From contig CAMFIW010000244.1 in assembly GCA_945952355.1 (NCBI GenBank), forward strand, positions 1-5,370: a DNA stretch of 5,370 nt, in the 5' to 3' direction. The position numbers were made by a program, and so were the translations under genes. The stretch is from an uncultured Phenylobacterium sp. (lineage in GTDB: Bacteria > Pseudomonadota > Alphaproteobacteria > Caulobacterales > Caulobacteraceae). This document shows positions 1-5,370 of the stretch, piece after piece (position 1 is the first letter of the stretch; every line of letters begins with the position of its first letter). The notes beneath the pieces were generated by a model, which was not told the DNA's origin, did no database searches, and saw nothing but the letters and a program-made list of their open reading frames with translations.

Positions 1-387
1 CGGTCGCGCGAGCTTGGGCTTGTCGGAGGCCATGTCCTCGACGGCCAGGACCAGTTGGCCCATGCGCTTGCCGGCGTCCGAGGCGTCCGGCCCCGCGGGC
101 GCGAGGGACGCGGCCTTCGGGATGTCGCCCGCCAGCAGGGCCGCGGTGAAGGCTCGCTCGGAGATCAGGCCGTCGCCGTCCTCGCCGCCGATCCGCGCCT
201 GCTCGAAATAGGTGGCCGCCTGGGCGCCGCGGCCGTCGTTCAGCGCCCCCTGCCCCGCCAGGAACAGACCGTAGGACGAGGCCGGCGCATCCTGGGCGGC
301 AAGCGTCTTGGGTCCCAGCCCCGACGAGGCGCAGGCGCTGAGCAGGGCGGCCGAAGCCATCAGAACGGCGAGGCGGGATGCGGTCAT
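1..387 (-). CDS. TPR-like outer-membrane lipoprotein, N-terminal part (cut by window edge)
   Basis: The first 129 residues are visible; the C-terminus lies beyond position 1. The N-terminus is a lipoprotein signal: Arg5, a hydrophobic stretch at residues 6-18 and a perfect lipobox L16-S17-A18-C19 (Cys codon at 331-333), so the mature protein should be lipidated on Cys19. Residue +2 is Ala rather than Asp, which fits outer-membrane sorting. After a short linker, residues about 39-64 (YGLFLAGQGALNDGR...AATYFEQA) and 75-97 look like TPR-type helix pairs, with Gly-Ala and Ala-Phe packing residues. The gene begins shortly after the ETF-QO stop on the same strand and may be cotranscribed with it. 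The start is uncertain: an in-frame ATG at 402 would add MRFRA, also a reasonable signal n-region, and neither start has a well-spaced Shine-Dalgarno. The specific function is unknown; it is probably a scaffold or assembly protein of the envelope, which is inference. Confidence 0.8.
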   Translation of the reverse strand, partial: MTASRLAVLMASAALLSACASSGLGPKTLAAQDAPASSYGLFLAGQGALNDGRGAQAATYFEQARIGGEDGDGLISERAFTAALLAGDIPKAASLAPAGPDASDAGKRMGQLVLAVEDMASDKPKLARP

Positions 388-422
388 GGCCCTGAATCTC
401 ATGCTTCCGGGCCATGTCGCAA

Positions 423-439
423 GTGAGGCGGAACCTCAC
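423..439 (-). terminator. short hairpin at the ETF-QO stop codon
   Basis: Read on the minus strand this is GTGAGG, a 5-nt loop TTCCG, then CCTCAC: a perfect 6-bp stem that starts on the TGA stop codon of the ETF-QO gene (436-438). No run of U follows, so it is not a classic intrinsic terminator. It could partly end transcription, protect the 3' end of the upstream message, or be chance in GC-rich DNA. It sits in the gap before the lipoprotein gene. Confidence 0.3.
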
Positions 440-2118
440 ATGTTCGGATAGTTGGGCCCGTCCCCACCTTGAGGCGTCGTCCAGTTAATGTTTTGCGACG
501 GGTCCTTGATGTCGCAAGTCTTGCAGTGGACGCAGTTCTGGAAGTTGATCTGGAACTTCGGGTTCTGGCCCTGCTCGTCATAGAGCACCTCGTAGACCCC
601 CGCCGGACAGAACAGCCGCGCGGGCTCCCCATATTTCGGCAGGTTGACCGAGATCGGAACCGACGGGTCCTTGAGCTGCAGGTGCGCTGGCTGGTTCTCG
701 TCGTGATTGGTCGACGACAGGAAAACCGACGACAGCTTGTCGAAGCTGAACACCCCGTCCGGCTTCGGATAGGAGATCGGCTTGTAGTCCTTGGCCAAGC
801 CCGTCGACGCGGCGTCGGACTTGCCGTGTTTCAGCGTGCCCCAGGGCGACCAGCCGCCGAACCAGCTCGCCATGGTCGCATCGATCCCGCCGAGCACCAG
901 GCCCGGAATGGTGCCGAACTTCGACCACAGCGGCTTGAAGTTGCGGACCGCGTGCAGCTCGTTGGCGATCGAGGAAGCGTTGTAGGCCGCCTCGTAGGAC
1001 GAGAGCGCATCGCTGGCGCGGCCGTCCTGGATCGCGTCGAAGGCGGCGTCGGCGGCGAGGATGCCGCTCTTCACCGCATTGTGGCTGCCCTTGATCCGCG
1101 GGACGTTGACCATGCCCGCCGAGCAGCCCAGCAGCACGCCGCCCGGGAAATAGAGCTGCGGCAGCGACTGCTCGCCGCCTTCCGTGATCGCCCGCGCGCC
1201 ATAGGCGATGCGCTTGCCGCCTTCCAGATAGGGCTTGATCGCCGGGTGGGTCTTGAAGCGCTGGAACTCGTCGAAGGGCGAGATCCAGGGGTTCTTGTAG
1301 TTCAGGTGCACCACGAAGCCGATGGCCACGTAGTTGTCCCCGAAATGATACATGAACGAGCCGCCGCCCGTTGTGTTGTCCAGCGGCCAGCCGAAGGTGT
1401 GCTGGGTCAGGCCAGGCTCGAAGGCCGCGTCCGGCACCTGCCAGAGTTCCTTGATGCCGATCCCGAACTTCTGCGGATCGCGGTTGTCGGTCAGGCCGTA
1501 CTTCGCCTGCAACTGCTTGGCCAGCGAGCCTCGCACGCCTTCGCCGATGAAGGTGTACTTGGCATGGAGCTCGATGCCGGGCTGATAGTCGGGGCCGGGC
1601 TCGCCGTCCTTGCCGATGCCGAACACGCCGGCCACGACGCCCTTTACCGAGCCGTCTTCGTTGTAAACCAGCTCGGAGGCGGCCATGCCGGGATAGATCT
1701 CGACGCCCAGGCTCTCGGCGTGGGTCGCGAGCCAGCGGCAGACGTTGCCGAGGCTGGCGATGTAGTTGCCGTGGTTCAGCATCCACTTCGGGAATGGCAG
1801 GAAGCTGATGTCCAGGTCGCCGTGCGGGCCGAGCATCACGAACTTGTCGCGGGTCACCGCCGTCTCCAGCGGAACGCCCAGCTCCTTCCAGTTCGGCAGC
1901 AACTCGTTGATGCCGCTGGGATCGATCACCGCGCCCGACAGGATGTGCGCGCCGACTTCGGAGCCCTTTTCGAGCACGGCCACCGAGATTTCGGTCCCGG
2001 CCTTCTCGGCGAGCTGCTTCAGCCGGATCGCGGCCGACAGGCCGGACGGCCCGGCGCCGACGATGACGACGTCGTACTCCATCGCTTCGCGTTCGATGGC
2101 TTCGGCGCCTTCGCTCAT
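436..2118 (-). CDS. electron transfer flavoprotein-ubiquinone oxidoreductase (ETF-QO)
   Basis: This 560-residue protein is a full-length ETF-QO, the membrane-surface flavoprotein with a 4Fe-4S cluster that passes electrons from reduced ETF to ubiquinone during fatty-acid and amino-acid oxidation. The FAD-binding motif GAGPSG is at 21-26 and the following conserved EKGSEVGAHILSGA at 50-63. The family block HTFGWPLDNTTGGGSFMYHF is at 240-259, and EGGKRIAYGARA plus KGSHNAVKSG at 299-310 and 343-352; these closely resemble the human protein as I remember it. The cluster ligands are Cys504, Cys529, Cys532 and Cys535, with the 25-3-3 spacing known for the human enzyme. The start at 2118 (MSEGAEA) has an AGCAGGG-like Shine-Dalgarno and suits the family; the ATG at 2082 (MEYDVVIVG) is an alternative, while the ATG at 2199 would add 27 unconserved residues and overlap the likely promoter. 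No ETF subunit genes are adjacent. Confidence 0.97.
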   Translation of the reverse strand: MSEGAEAIEREAMEYDVVIVGAGPSGLSAAIRLKQLAEKAGTEISVAVLEKGSEVGAHILSGAVIDPSGINELLPNWKELGVPLETAVTRDKFVMLGPHGDLDISFLPFPKWMLNHGNYIASLGNVCRWLATHAESLGVEIYPGMAASELVYNEDGSVKGVVAGVFGIGKDGEPGPDYQPGIELHAKYTFIGEGVRGSLAKQLQAKYGLTDNRDPQKFGIGIKELWQVPDAAFEPGLTQHTFGWPLDNTTGGGSFMYHFGDNYVAIGFVVHLNYKNPWISPFDEFQRFKTHPAIKPYLEGGKRIAYGARAITEGGEQSLPQLYFPGGVLLGCSAGMVNVPRIKGSHNAVKSGILAADAAFDAIQDGRASDALSSYEAAYNASSIANELHAVRNFKPLWSKFGTIPGLVLGGIDATMASWFGGWSPWGTLKHGKSDAASTGLAKDYKPISYPKPDGVFSFDKLSSVFLSSTNHDENQPAHLQLKDPSVPISVNLPKYGEPARLFCPAGVYEVLYDEQGQNPKFQINFQNCVHCKTCDIKDPSQNINWTTPQGGDGPNYPNM

Positions 2119-2173
2119 TGCCCTGCTCCCGTCCCGCCTTGCGGCGTCTGGCGTTGATCCCCTGCGCGCCTTA

Positions 2174-2199
2174 TCAATAGCTTGCACAAGGGCGGTCAA
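2174..2199 (-). promoter_or_regulatory. probable housekeeping promoter of the ETF-QO gene
   Basis: On the minus strand the sequence reads TTGACCG (2199-2193), an 11-nt spacer and GCTATTGA (2181-2174). This matches the known Caulobacter sigma-73 pattern TTGACGS, 10-14 nt, GCTANAWC in the -35 element and in the GCTA core of the -10; the last three positions do not match. It would leave a leader of about 50 nt before the ATG at 2118. That leader contains a 4-bp stem with a GCAA loop at 2146-2135. A small inverted repeat GGCCT-A-AGGCC (2200-2210) abuts the -35 element and could be an operator or chance. Confidence 0.5.
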
Positions 2200-2245
2200 G
2201 GCCTAAGGCCACGCCGCCCCGTATTCGGAGCCCGCTTCCCCTCCT

Positions 2246-3058
2246 ATGGACCCCGCCTTCGCCAGCGCCGAAAGCCTGCTCGCCTTCTGGGCTGACGCGG
2301 GCGTCGACGCCATGTTGCTGGACGAACCGTTCGACCGGATCGAGGCCGGCAAGATCGCCCCGCCCCGTCCGCCCGAGCGGAAGCCTGCGACACTTGCACC
2401 CGCCGCGCGGCAGGTCGCGAACGCCGGCCCCGACATGTCGTCGGCGATCCTTCAGGCCCAGGAGGCCGCCGCCGCGGCCCAGGATCTCGAACAGCTCAAA
2501 GCCGCCATCGAGGCGTTCGACGGCTGCCCGCTGAAGTTCGAGGGCGCCGCCCGCCAGTCGGTGTTCTATCGCGGAGCGGCCGACGCCCCTCTCGTGGTGG
2601 TCGGCGAAGGCCCAGGCCAGGAGGAGGATCTGCGCGGCGAGCCGTTCGTCGGCCGCGCCGGCCAGCTCCTCGACCGCATGCTCGCCGCCGCCGGCCTGAC
2701 CGGCCGGACGTTCATCACCAATTCGGTGTTCTGGCGCCCGCCGGGCAACCGCAATCCGACCCCGGGCGAACAGGCCGTCTGCGCGCCCTTTCTGGAACGC
2801 GCCATCGAGCTGGTGAACCCGAAGATGCTGCTGCTGGTCGGGGGCCCCTCGGCCAAGTCCATGCTCAAGCGCGAGGAAGGCATCCTTTCCCTGCGCGGGC
2901 GCTGGTTCGAGTGGCGCTCGTCCGACAGCCGGATCGAGCTTCCAGCCATGCCGACCCTCCACCCCGCCTTCCTGTTGCGCCAGCCCGCCGCCAAGAAGAA
3001 GGCCTGGAGCGACCTGCTCACCCTGACCGAGCGCCTTGACCGGCCGACTCGGGGTTAG
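2246..3058 (+). CDS. family 4-like uracil-DNA glycosylase with incomplete iron-sulfur ligand set
   Basis: The 270-residue protein should excise uracil from DNA to begin base-excision repair in the cytoplasm. The catalytic domain occupies about residues 88-265: motif A GEGPGQEED at 120-128 followed by GEPFVGRAGQLLDRML (131-146), ITN at 157-159, RPPGNRNPTP at 164-173, and the DNA-binding HPAFLLRQP at 239-247. Canonical family 4 enzymes hold a 4Fe-4S cluster with CxxC near the start of the domain and two later Cys 16 apart. Here Cys94 and Cys179 are present, but the partners are Lys97 and Trp163, so a normal four-Cys cluster cannot form. Residues 1-87 are an extra N-terminal region: a helix-like segment (LLAFWADAGVDAMLLDEPFD), a Pro/Ala-rich linker and an Ala-rich helix. 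The ATG at 2246 has no close Shine-Dalgarno and no in-frame ATG, GTG or TTG was seen just upstream, so a short-leader or leaderless message is possible. The gene is divergent from ETF-QO. Confidence 0.93.
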   Translation: MDPAFASAESLLAFWADAGVDAMLLDEPFDRIEAGKIAPPRPPERKPATLAPAARQVANAGPDMSSAILQAQEAAAAAQDLEQLKAAIEAFDGCPLKFEGAARQSVFYRGAADAPLVVVGEGPGQEEDLRGEPFVGRAGQLLDRMLAAAGLTGRTFITNSVFWRPPGNRNPTPGEQAVCAPFLERAIELVNPKMLLLVGGPSAKSMLKREEGILSLRGRWFEWRSSDSRIELPAMPTLHPAFLLRQPAAKKKAWSDLLTLTERLDRPTRG

Positions 3059-3086
3059 GTCGGGAAGAAGCCCTCCCATCTCCGCG

Positions 3087-4406
3087 ATGCCGCAAACCGA
3101 CAGTCATGGCCTCCCCCTCTCGACCGACTCCGCCAAGGCGGCGGAGCGCTTTCGCGAGGGCGTGATCCTGAACCTCTCCGCTTGGCCCGGCGCAAGCGAG
3201 GCGTTCGACGCGGCGCTCTCCGAGGATCCCGACTTCGCCCTCGCCCATGCGGCCCGGGCCCGTGTGCATCTGATGCGATCCGAGCAGGACGCCGCCCGAG
3301 ACCGGATATCGGACGCCGAGCGCCTCGTCGCCCGCCGCGGCGACGAGCGGGAGCGGAGCCATGTCGACGTCCTATCCCTGGCCATGTCCGGACGTTCCGC
3401 CGAGGCCCTGTCGCGGGTCTATGATCACGTCGATCTCTGGCCGCGAGACGTCACCATACTGTCCCTGCCGCTGGGGGCCTTCGGCCTCCTCGCCTTCTCC
3501 GGCATGGCCGACCATGACCAGGCGCGTGTCGAGCTGTGCGAACGTCATGCCGGGAGCTATTCGGCCGACGACTGGTGGTTTCTCACCCATCGGGGCTGGT
3601 CCCTGGCCGAGAGCGGCGAGGTCTTGCGCGGCCGCGGCATGCTGGAGCGCGCCCTGGAAATCCGCCGGCGCAACGCCAACGGGGCGCACGCCCTGGCGCA
3701 TGCCATGTTCGAGGGGGGATGCGGCGACGACGCGGATCGAATGCTCGCCGAATGGCTGCCGGACTACGATCGCAGCGGCGTGCTGCACGGCCATCTCGCC
3801 TGGCACGCCGCGCTCAATGCGCTCCAGCGCGGCGAGGTCGAGCGCGCCCTGGACATCTATGCCGAGAGCGTCAGGCCCTCGGTCTCGCAGGGCATGCCGA
3901 TCAACATCGTGACGGATGGCGCCTCGCTGCTCTGGCGCATCGACGCCTATGGCCACGGCGCGCCCAAAGCGCTCTGGAGCGAGGTCGCCGCCTATGCCCG
4001 CCAGGCCTTCCCACGGCCGGGCCACGCCTTCGTCGACACCCACATGGCCCTGATCGAGGCCGCCGTCGGCGATGGCCCAGCGCTGGAGCGCAGAATCGCT
4101 GCCCTGGACGACATGGTCGCCGCCCACCGCCTGACCGCCGGCCCGGTGGCTCCGGCCATCGGCCGCGCGGCCCGGGCCTTCGCGCGGTCCGATCATGCGG
4201 AGTGCGTTCGGCTCCTTGAGCCCCTGACCGGCGAGATCGTGCGCATCGGCGGTAGCGGAGCCCAGCGCGAGCTCCTGCAAGACATGCTGCTCATCGCCCT
4301 CATGCGCAGCGGCGAGATCGGCAAGGCCAGGACGATCCTCGACCGACGGCTCCAGCGGCGCCCCACCCCGCGCGCGGCCGCATGGCGATCCGAACTCGCG
4401 GCCTGA
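3087..4406 (+). CDS. TTC38/StaR-like tetratricopeptide repeat protein
   Basis: A 439-residue soluble alpha-helical repeat protein with no signal peptide or membrane segment. It resembles eukaryotic TTC38 (469 residues, as I recall it) along its whole length: GLPLSTDSAKAAERF at 8-22, AALSEDPDFALAHA at 42-55, HALAHAMFE at 201-209, GHLAWHAALNALQRGEVERALDIYA at 235-259, and GEIVRIGGSGAQRELL at 382-397. The biochemical role of the family is not established, so none is assigned. Histidines 201, 205, 236 and 240 fall in its most conserved blocks. I chose the ATG at 3087 because similarity to TTC38 begins a few residues after it; an upstream ATG at 3036 would overlap the glycosylase by 23 nt and add 17 unconserved residues. 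Neither start has a well-placed Shine-Dalgarno. The 28-bp gap after the glycosylase suggests cotranscription, but a shared function is not implied by either family. Confidence 0.88.
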   Translation: MPQTDSHGLPLSTDSAKAAERFREGVILNLSAWPGASEAFDAALSEDPDFALAHAARARVHLMRSEQDAARDRISDAERLVARRGDERERSHVDVLSLAMSGRSAEALSRVYDHVDLWPRDVTILSLPLGAFGLLAFSGMADHDQARVELCERHAGSYSADDWWFLTHRGWSLAESGEVLRGRGMLERALEIRRRNANGAHALAHAMFEGGCGDDADRMLAEWLPDYDRSGVLHGHLAWHAALNALQRGEVERALDIYAESVRPSVSQGMPINIVTDGASLLWRIDAYGHGAPKALWSEVAAYARQAFPRPGHAFVDTHMALIEAAVGDGPALERRIAALDDMVAAHRLTAGPVAPAIGRAARAFARSDHAECVRLLEPLTGEIVRIGGSGAQRELLQDMLLIALMRSGEIGKARTILDRRLQRRPTPRAAAWRSELAA

Positions 4407-4407
4407 C

Positions 4408-4432
4408 CGCGCCCAGAGTGGCCCCTGGCGCG
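4408..4432 (+). terminator. GC-rich hairpin after the TTC38-like gene
   Basis: Two bases after the TGA stop (4404-4406), CGCGCC (4408-4413) pairs with GGCGCG (4427-4432). After a bulged C, AG pairs with CT, closing an 8-nt loop at 4417-4424. The stem is strong, but the bases after it are not a U-tract. It may be a transcription end of the kind seen in GC-rich genomes or a 3'-end stabiliser; position after the stop codon is the main support. Confidence 0.35.
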
Positions 4433-4461
4433 CGTCGATGACCGGTAAGGCCGGCCCGCAT

Positions 4462-4538
4462 GACTCCGCACGCTTTCGAGGCGAATCAAATCTCTTTGAC
4501 CGAATGCGGCGACAAACAGGGTTCCCTCGAAGGGACTC
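4462..4538. promoter_or_regulatory. cluster of three GANTC (CcrM-type) sites upstream of the transglycosylase
   Basis: GACTC at 4462-4466, GAATC at 4483-4487 and GACTC at 4534-4538 lie in the 208-bp gap 4407-4614. The other sites found by hand in the window are at 394-398, 3046-3050, 3126-3130, 4093-4097 and 4744-4748, with none between 399 and 3045. In Caulobacter and relatives GANTC is methylated by CcrM, and sites in promoters can attract the regulator GcrA; a role here is inference. Promoter elements in the gap are weak: TTGACC at 4496-4501 has no good -10 at the right distance, and TCTAGACC at 4543-4550 resembles GCTANAWC but lacks a clear -35. The last site overlaps a hairpin, TCCCT-CGA-AGGGA (4523-4535). 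Confidence 0.4.
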
Positions 4539-4571
4539 CCCTTCTAGACCTGCCCCCTCTTCGGTTTAGGG

Positions 4572-4606
4572 CCAGGCTTGCTGCGCGGGAGAGGCGCGCG
4601 GCCTGG
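4572..4606 (+). promoter_or_regulatory. leader hairpin overlapping the transglycosylase ribosome-binding site
   Basis: CCAGGC (4572-4577) pairs with GCCTGG (4601-4606), and inside it GCGCG (4583-4587) pairs with CGCGC (4595-4599) around a 7-nt loop at 4588-4594. The outer stem uses the two G bases that start the Shine-Dalgarno GGAG (4605-4608), which stands 6 nt before the ATG at 4615. If it folds in the mRNA it would reduce ribosome access. Chance pairing is common in GC-rich DNA, so a regulatory role is not shown. Confidence 0.35.
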
Positions 4607-4614
4607 AGTGGGGC

Positions 4615-5370
4615 ATGCAGCACAGAAAGCGCCTGCATACGGCCTGTTTGGCTCTGATTTGTGCGGCCTTCGCGGGCCGCGCTTTGGCCGCCGGCCCTCA
4701 GGTGCTCTCGTCGGATGACGCCCAGCGCTACGCCGCGGCGTTCGAATCAGTGGACCGCGGCGACTACGTCGACGCCGCTCTTCAGTCCGCCGAGATCGCC
4801 GACCCGACTTTGAGCGGATACGTCACCTATCGACAGCTGATGCACCCGACGGCGCACAAGTCGAACTATGACGAGCTGTCCGGCTGGCTGTCGCGCTACG
4901 GCGACCTTCCGATGGCCGAGCAGATCTATTCCTTGGCTTCGAAGCGCAAGACCCCGGAAAGCCTGCCTGTGCAGACGCCGACCTTGGCCGGGGTCGACTG
5001 GGCCAAGACCGAGTTGGTGCCCGCGGGGACCGGTGGGCCGTTCGACCTCGACAACGCCCGCATCGCGCGCCTGGCCTTCTATACGGGCGACGCCCGCCGC
5101 GCCTTCCAGCTCGCCAAGGACACCGGCGACCGCTGGATCGCCGGCATGGCCGCCTATCGCCTGAAGAAGTTCACCGACGCGGAAGGCTGGCTCGCCACCC
5201 TGGCGGCCGATCCCGCCGAGGATATCTGGGTTCGCGCCGGCGCCGCCTACTGGGCCGCCCGCGCCGCGGAGGCCCAGGCCGGAGACCAGAGCTCCGACAA
5301 GGAAAAGGCCGCCGCCGGCCGGGCGGCTATCTATCTGCGCCAGGGCGCCGGCGCGCCCAAGACCTTTTAC
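4615..5370 (+). CDS. exported Slt70-type lytic transglycosylase, N-terminal part (cut by window edge)
   Basis: The reading frame is open from the ATG at 4615 to the end of the window, giving 252 residues with no stop. Residues 1-25 form a Sec signal peptide: basic start (RKR at 4-6), hydrophobic core about 9-20 and a cleavage site after A23-L24-A25, so the product is periplasmic. Residues about 35-252 are helix-turn repeats like the superhelical U domain of soluble lytic transglycosylases: DPTLSGYVTYRQLMHP (63-78), a SGWLSRY segment (89-95), ARLAFYTGDARRAFQLA (151-167), and AAYWAARAAEA...YLRQGAGAPKTFY (210-252), which in this family precedes the catalytic lysozyme-like domain. That domain, with its catalytic Glu, lies beyond 5370, so activity cannot be confirmed here. 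The start is supported by GGAG at 4605-4608, 6 nt upstream. The enzyme class cleaves the glycan strands of peptidoglycan. A different protein with only this solenoid is less likely. Confidence 0.85.
   Translation, partial: MQHRKRLHTACLALICAAFAGRALAAGPQVLSSDDAQRYAAAFESVDRGDYVDAALQSAEIADPTLSGYVTYRQLMHPTAHKSNYDELSGWLSRYGDLPMAEQIYSLASKRKTPESLPVQTPTLAGVDWAKTELVPAGTGGPFDLDNARIARLAFYTGDARRAFQLAKDTGDRWIAGMAAYRLKKFTDAEGWLATLAADPAEDIWVRAGAAYWAARAAEAQAGDQSSDKEKAAAGRAAIYLRQGAGAPKTFY

Noticed and set aside
469..2157. A 562-codon open frame on the plus strand opposite the ETF-QO gene
   Set aside because: Its translation is Arg/Ala/Val-rich low-complexity text with no family resemblance, and it mirrors a gene with clear conserved motifs. 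Long antisense frames are expected in high-GC DNA.
2119..2199. Upstream in-frame extension of ETF-QO to the ATG at 2199
   Set aside because: The added 27 residues are unlike the family N-terminus and the codons run through the probable -35 and -10 elements.
2603..2629. GEGPG instead of GEAPG in motif A of the glycosylase
   Set aside because: Thermus UDG-A, as I recall, also has GEGPG, so this is normal variation in the family.
2174..3079. A 301-codon minus-strand frame opposite the glycosylase
   Set aside because: The plus strand carries all the glycosylase motifs; the antisense product is Gly/Arg/Ala-rich without recognisable domains.
3372..4280. A 302-codon minus-strand frame opposite the TTC38-like gene
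   Set aside because: Same reason: the plus-strand protein matches a known family over its full length, the antisense one matches nothing I know.
4496..4501. TTGACC as a -35 element for the transglycosylase
   Set aside because: No GCTA-like or TATAAT-like -10 occurs at an acceptable distance downstream; kept only as a note.
4460..4657. A 65-codon plus-strand frame in the gap before the transglycosylase
   Set aside because: It overlaps the well-supported transglycosylase start in another frame, has no Shine-Dalgarno and no recognisable sequence.

Overview
The window comes from a GC-rich alphaproteobacterium, most likely of the Caulobacteraceae (Caulobacter, Phenylobacterium or a relative). 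Three things point there: the protein families and their sequence style; a promoter of the Caulobacter housekeeping type (TTGACCG, then GCTA) in the divergent intergenic region; and sparse GANTC sites (8 by hand count in 5.4 kb), the target of the cell-cycle methylase CcrM in this group. The genus is an inference from memory of these families, not a search result.

Layout: five protein-coding genes, two of them cut by the window ends. On the minus strand, a strong ETF-ubiquinone oxidoreductase gene (436-2118) is followed by a short TPR-type lipoprotein gene that runs off the left end (1-387). On the plus strand, starting about 130 bp from the ETF-QO start, lie a family 4-like uracil-DNA glycosylase (2246-3058) and, 28 bp later, a TTC38/StaR-like TPR protein (3087-4406). 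A 208-bp gap with three GANTC sites and two hairpins separates these from the N-terminal part of an exported Slt70-type lytic transglycosylase (4615 to the right end). No RNA gene, mobile element, CRISPR array or long repeat was seen.

Function: this is mostly a housekeeping segment. ETF-QO feeds electrons from fatty-acid and amino-acid oxidation into the quinone pool. The glycosylase removes uracil from DNA. The transglycosylase trims peptidoglycan in the periplasm. The lipoprotein and the TTC38-like protein are solenoid proteins of unknown role. The genes do not form one obvious pathway, and I found no convincing new multi-gene system. The points most worth a second look are the glycosylase lacking two of the four expected iron-sulfur cysteines, and the GANTC cluster plus a hairpin overlapping the ribosome-binding site in front of the transglycosylase.
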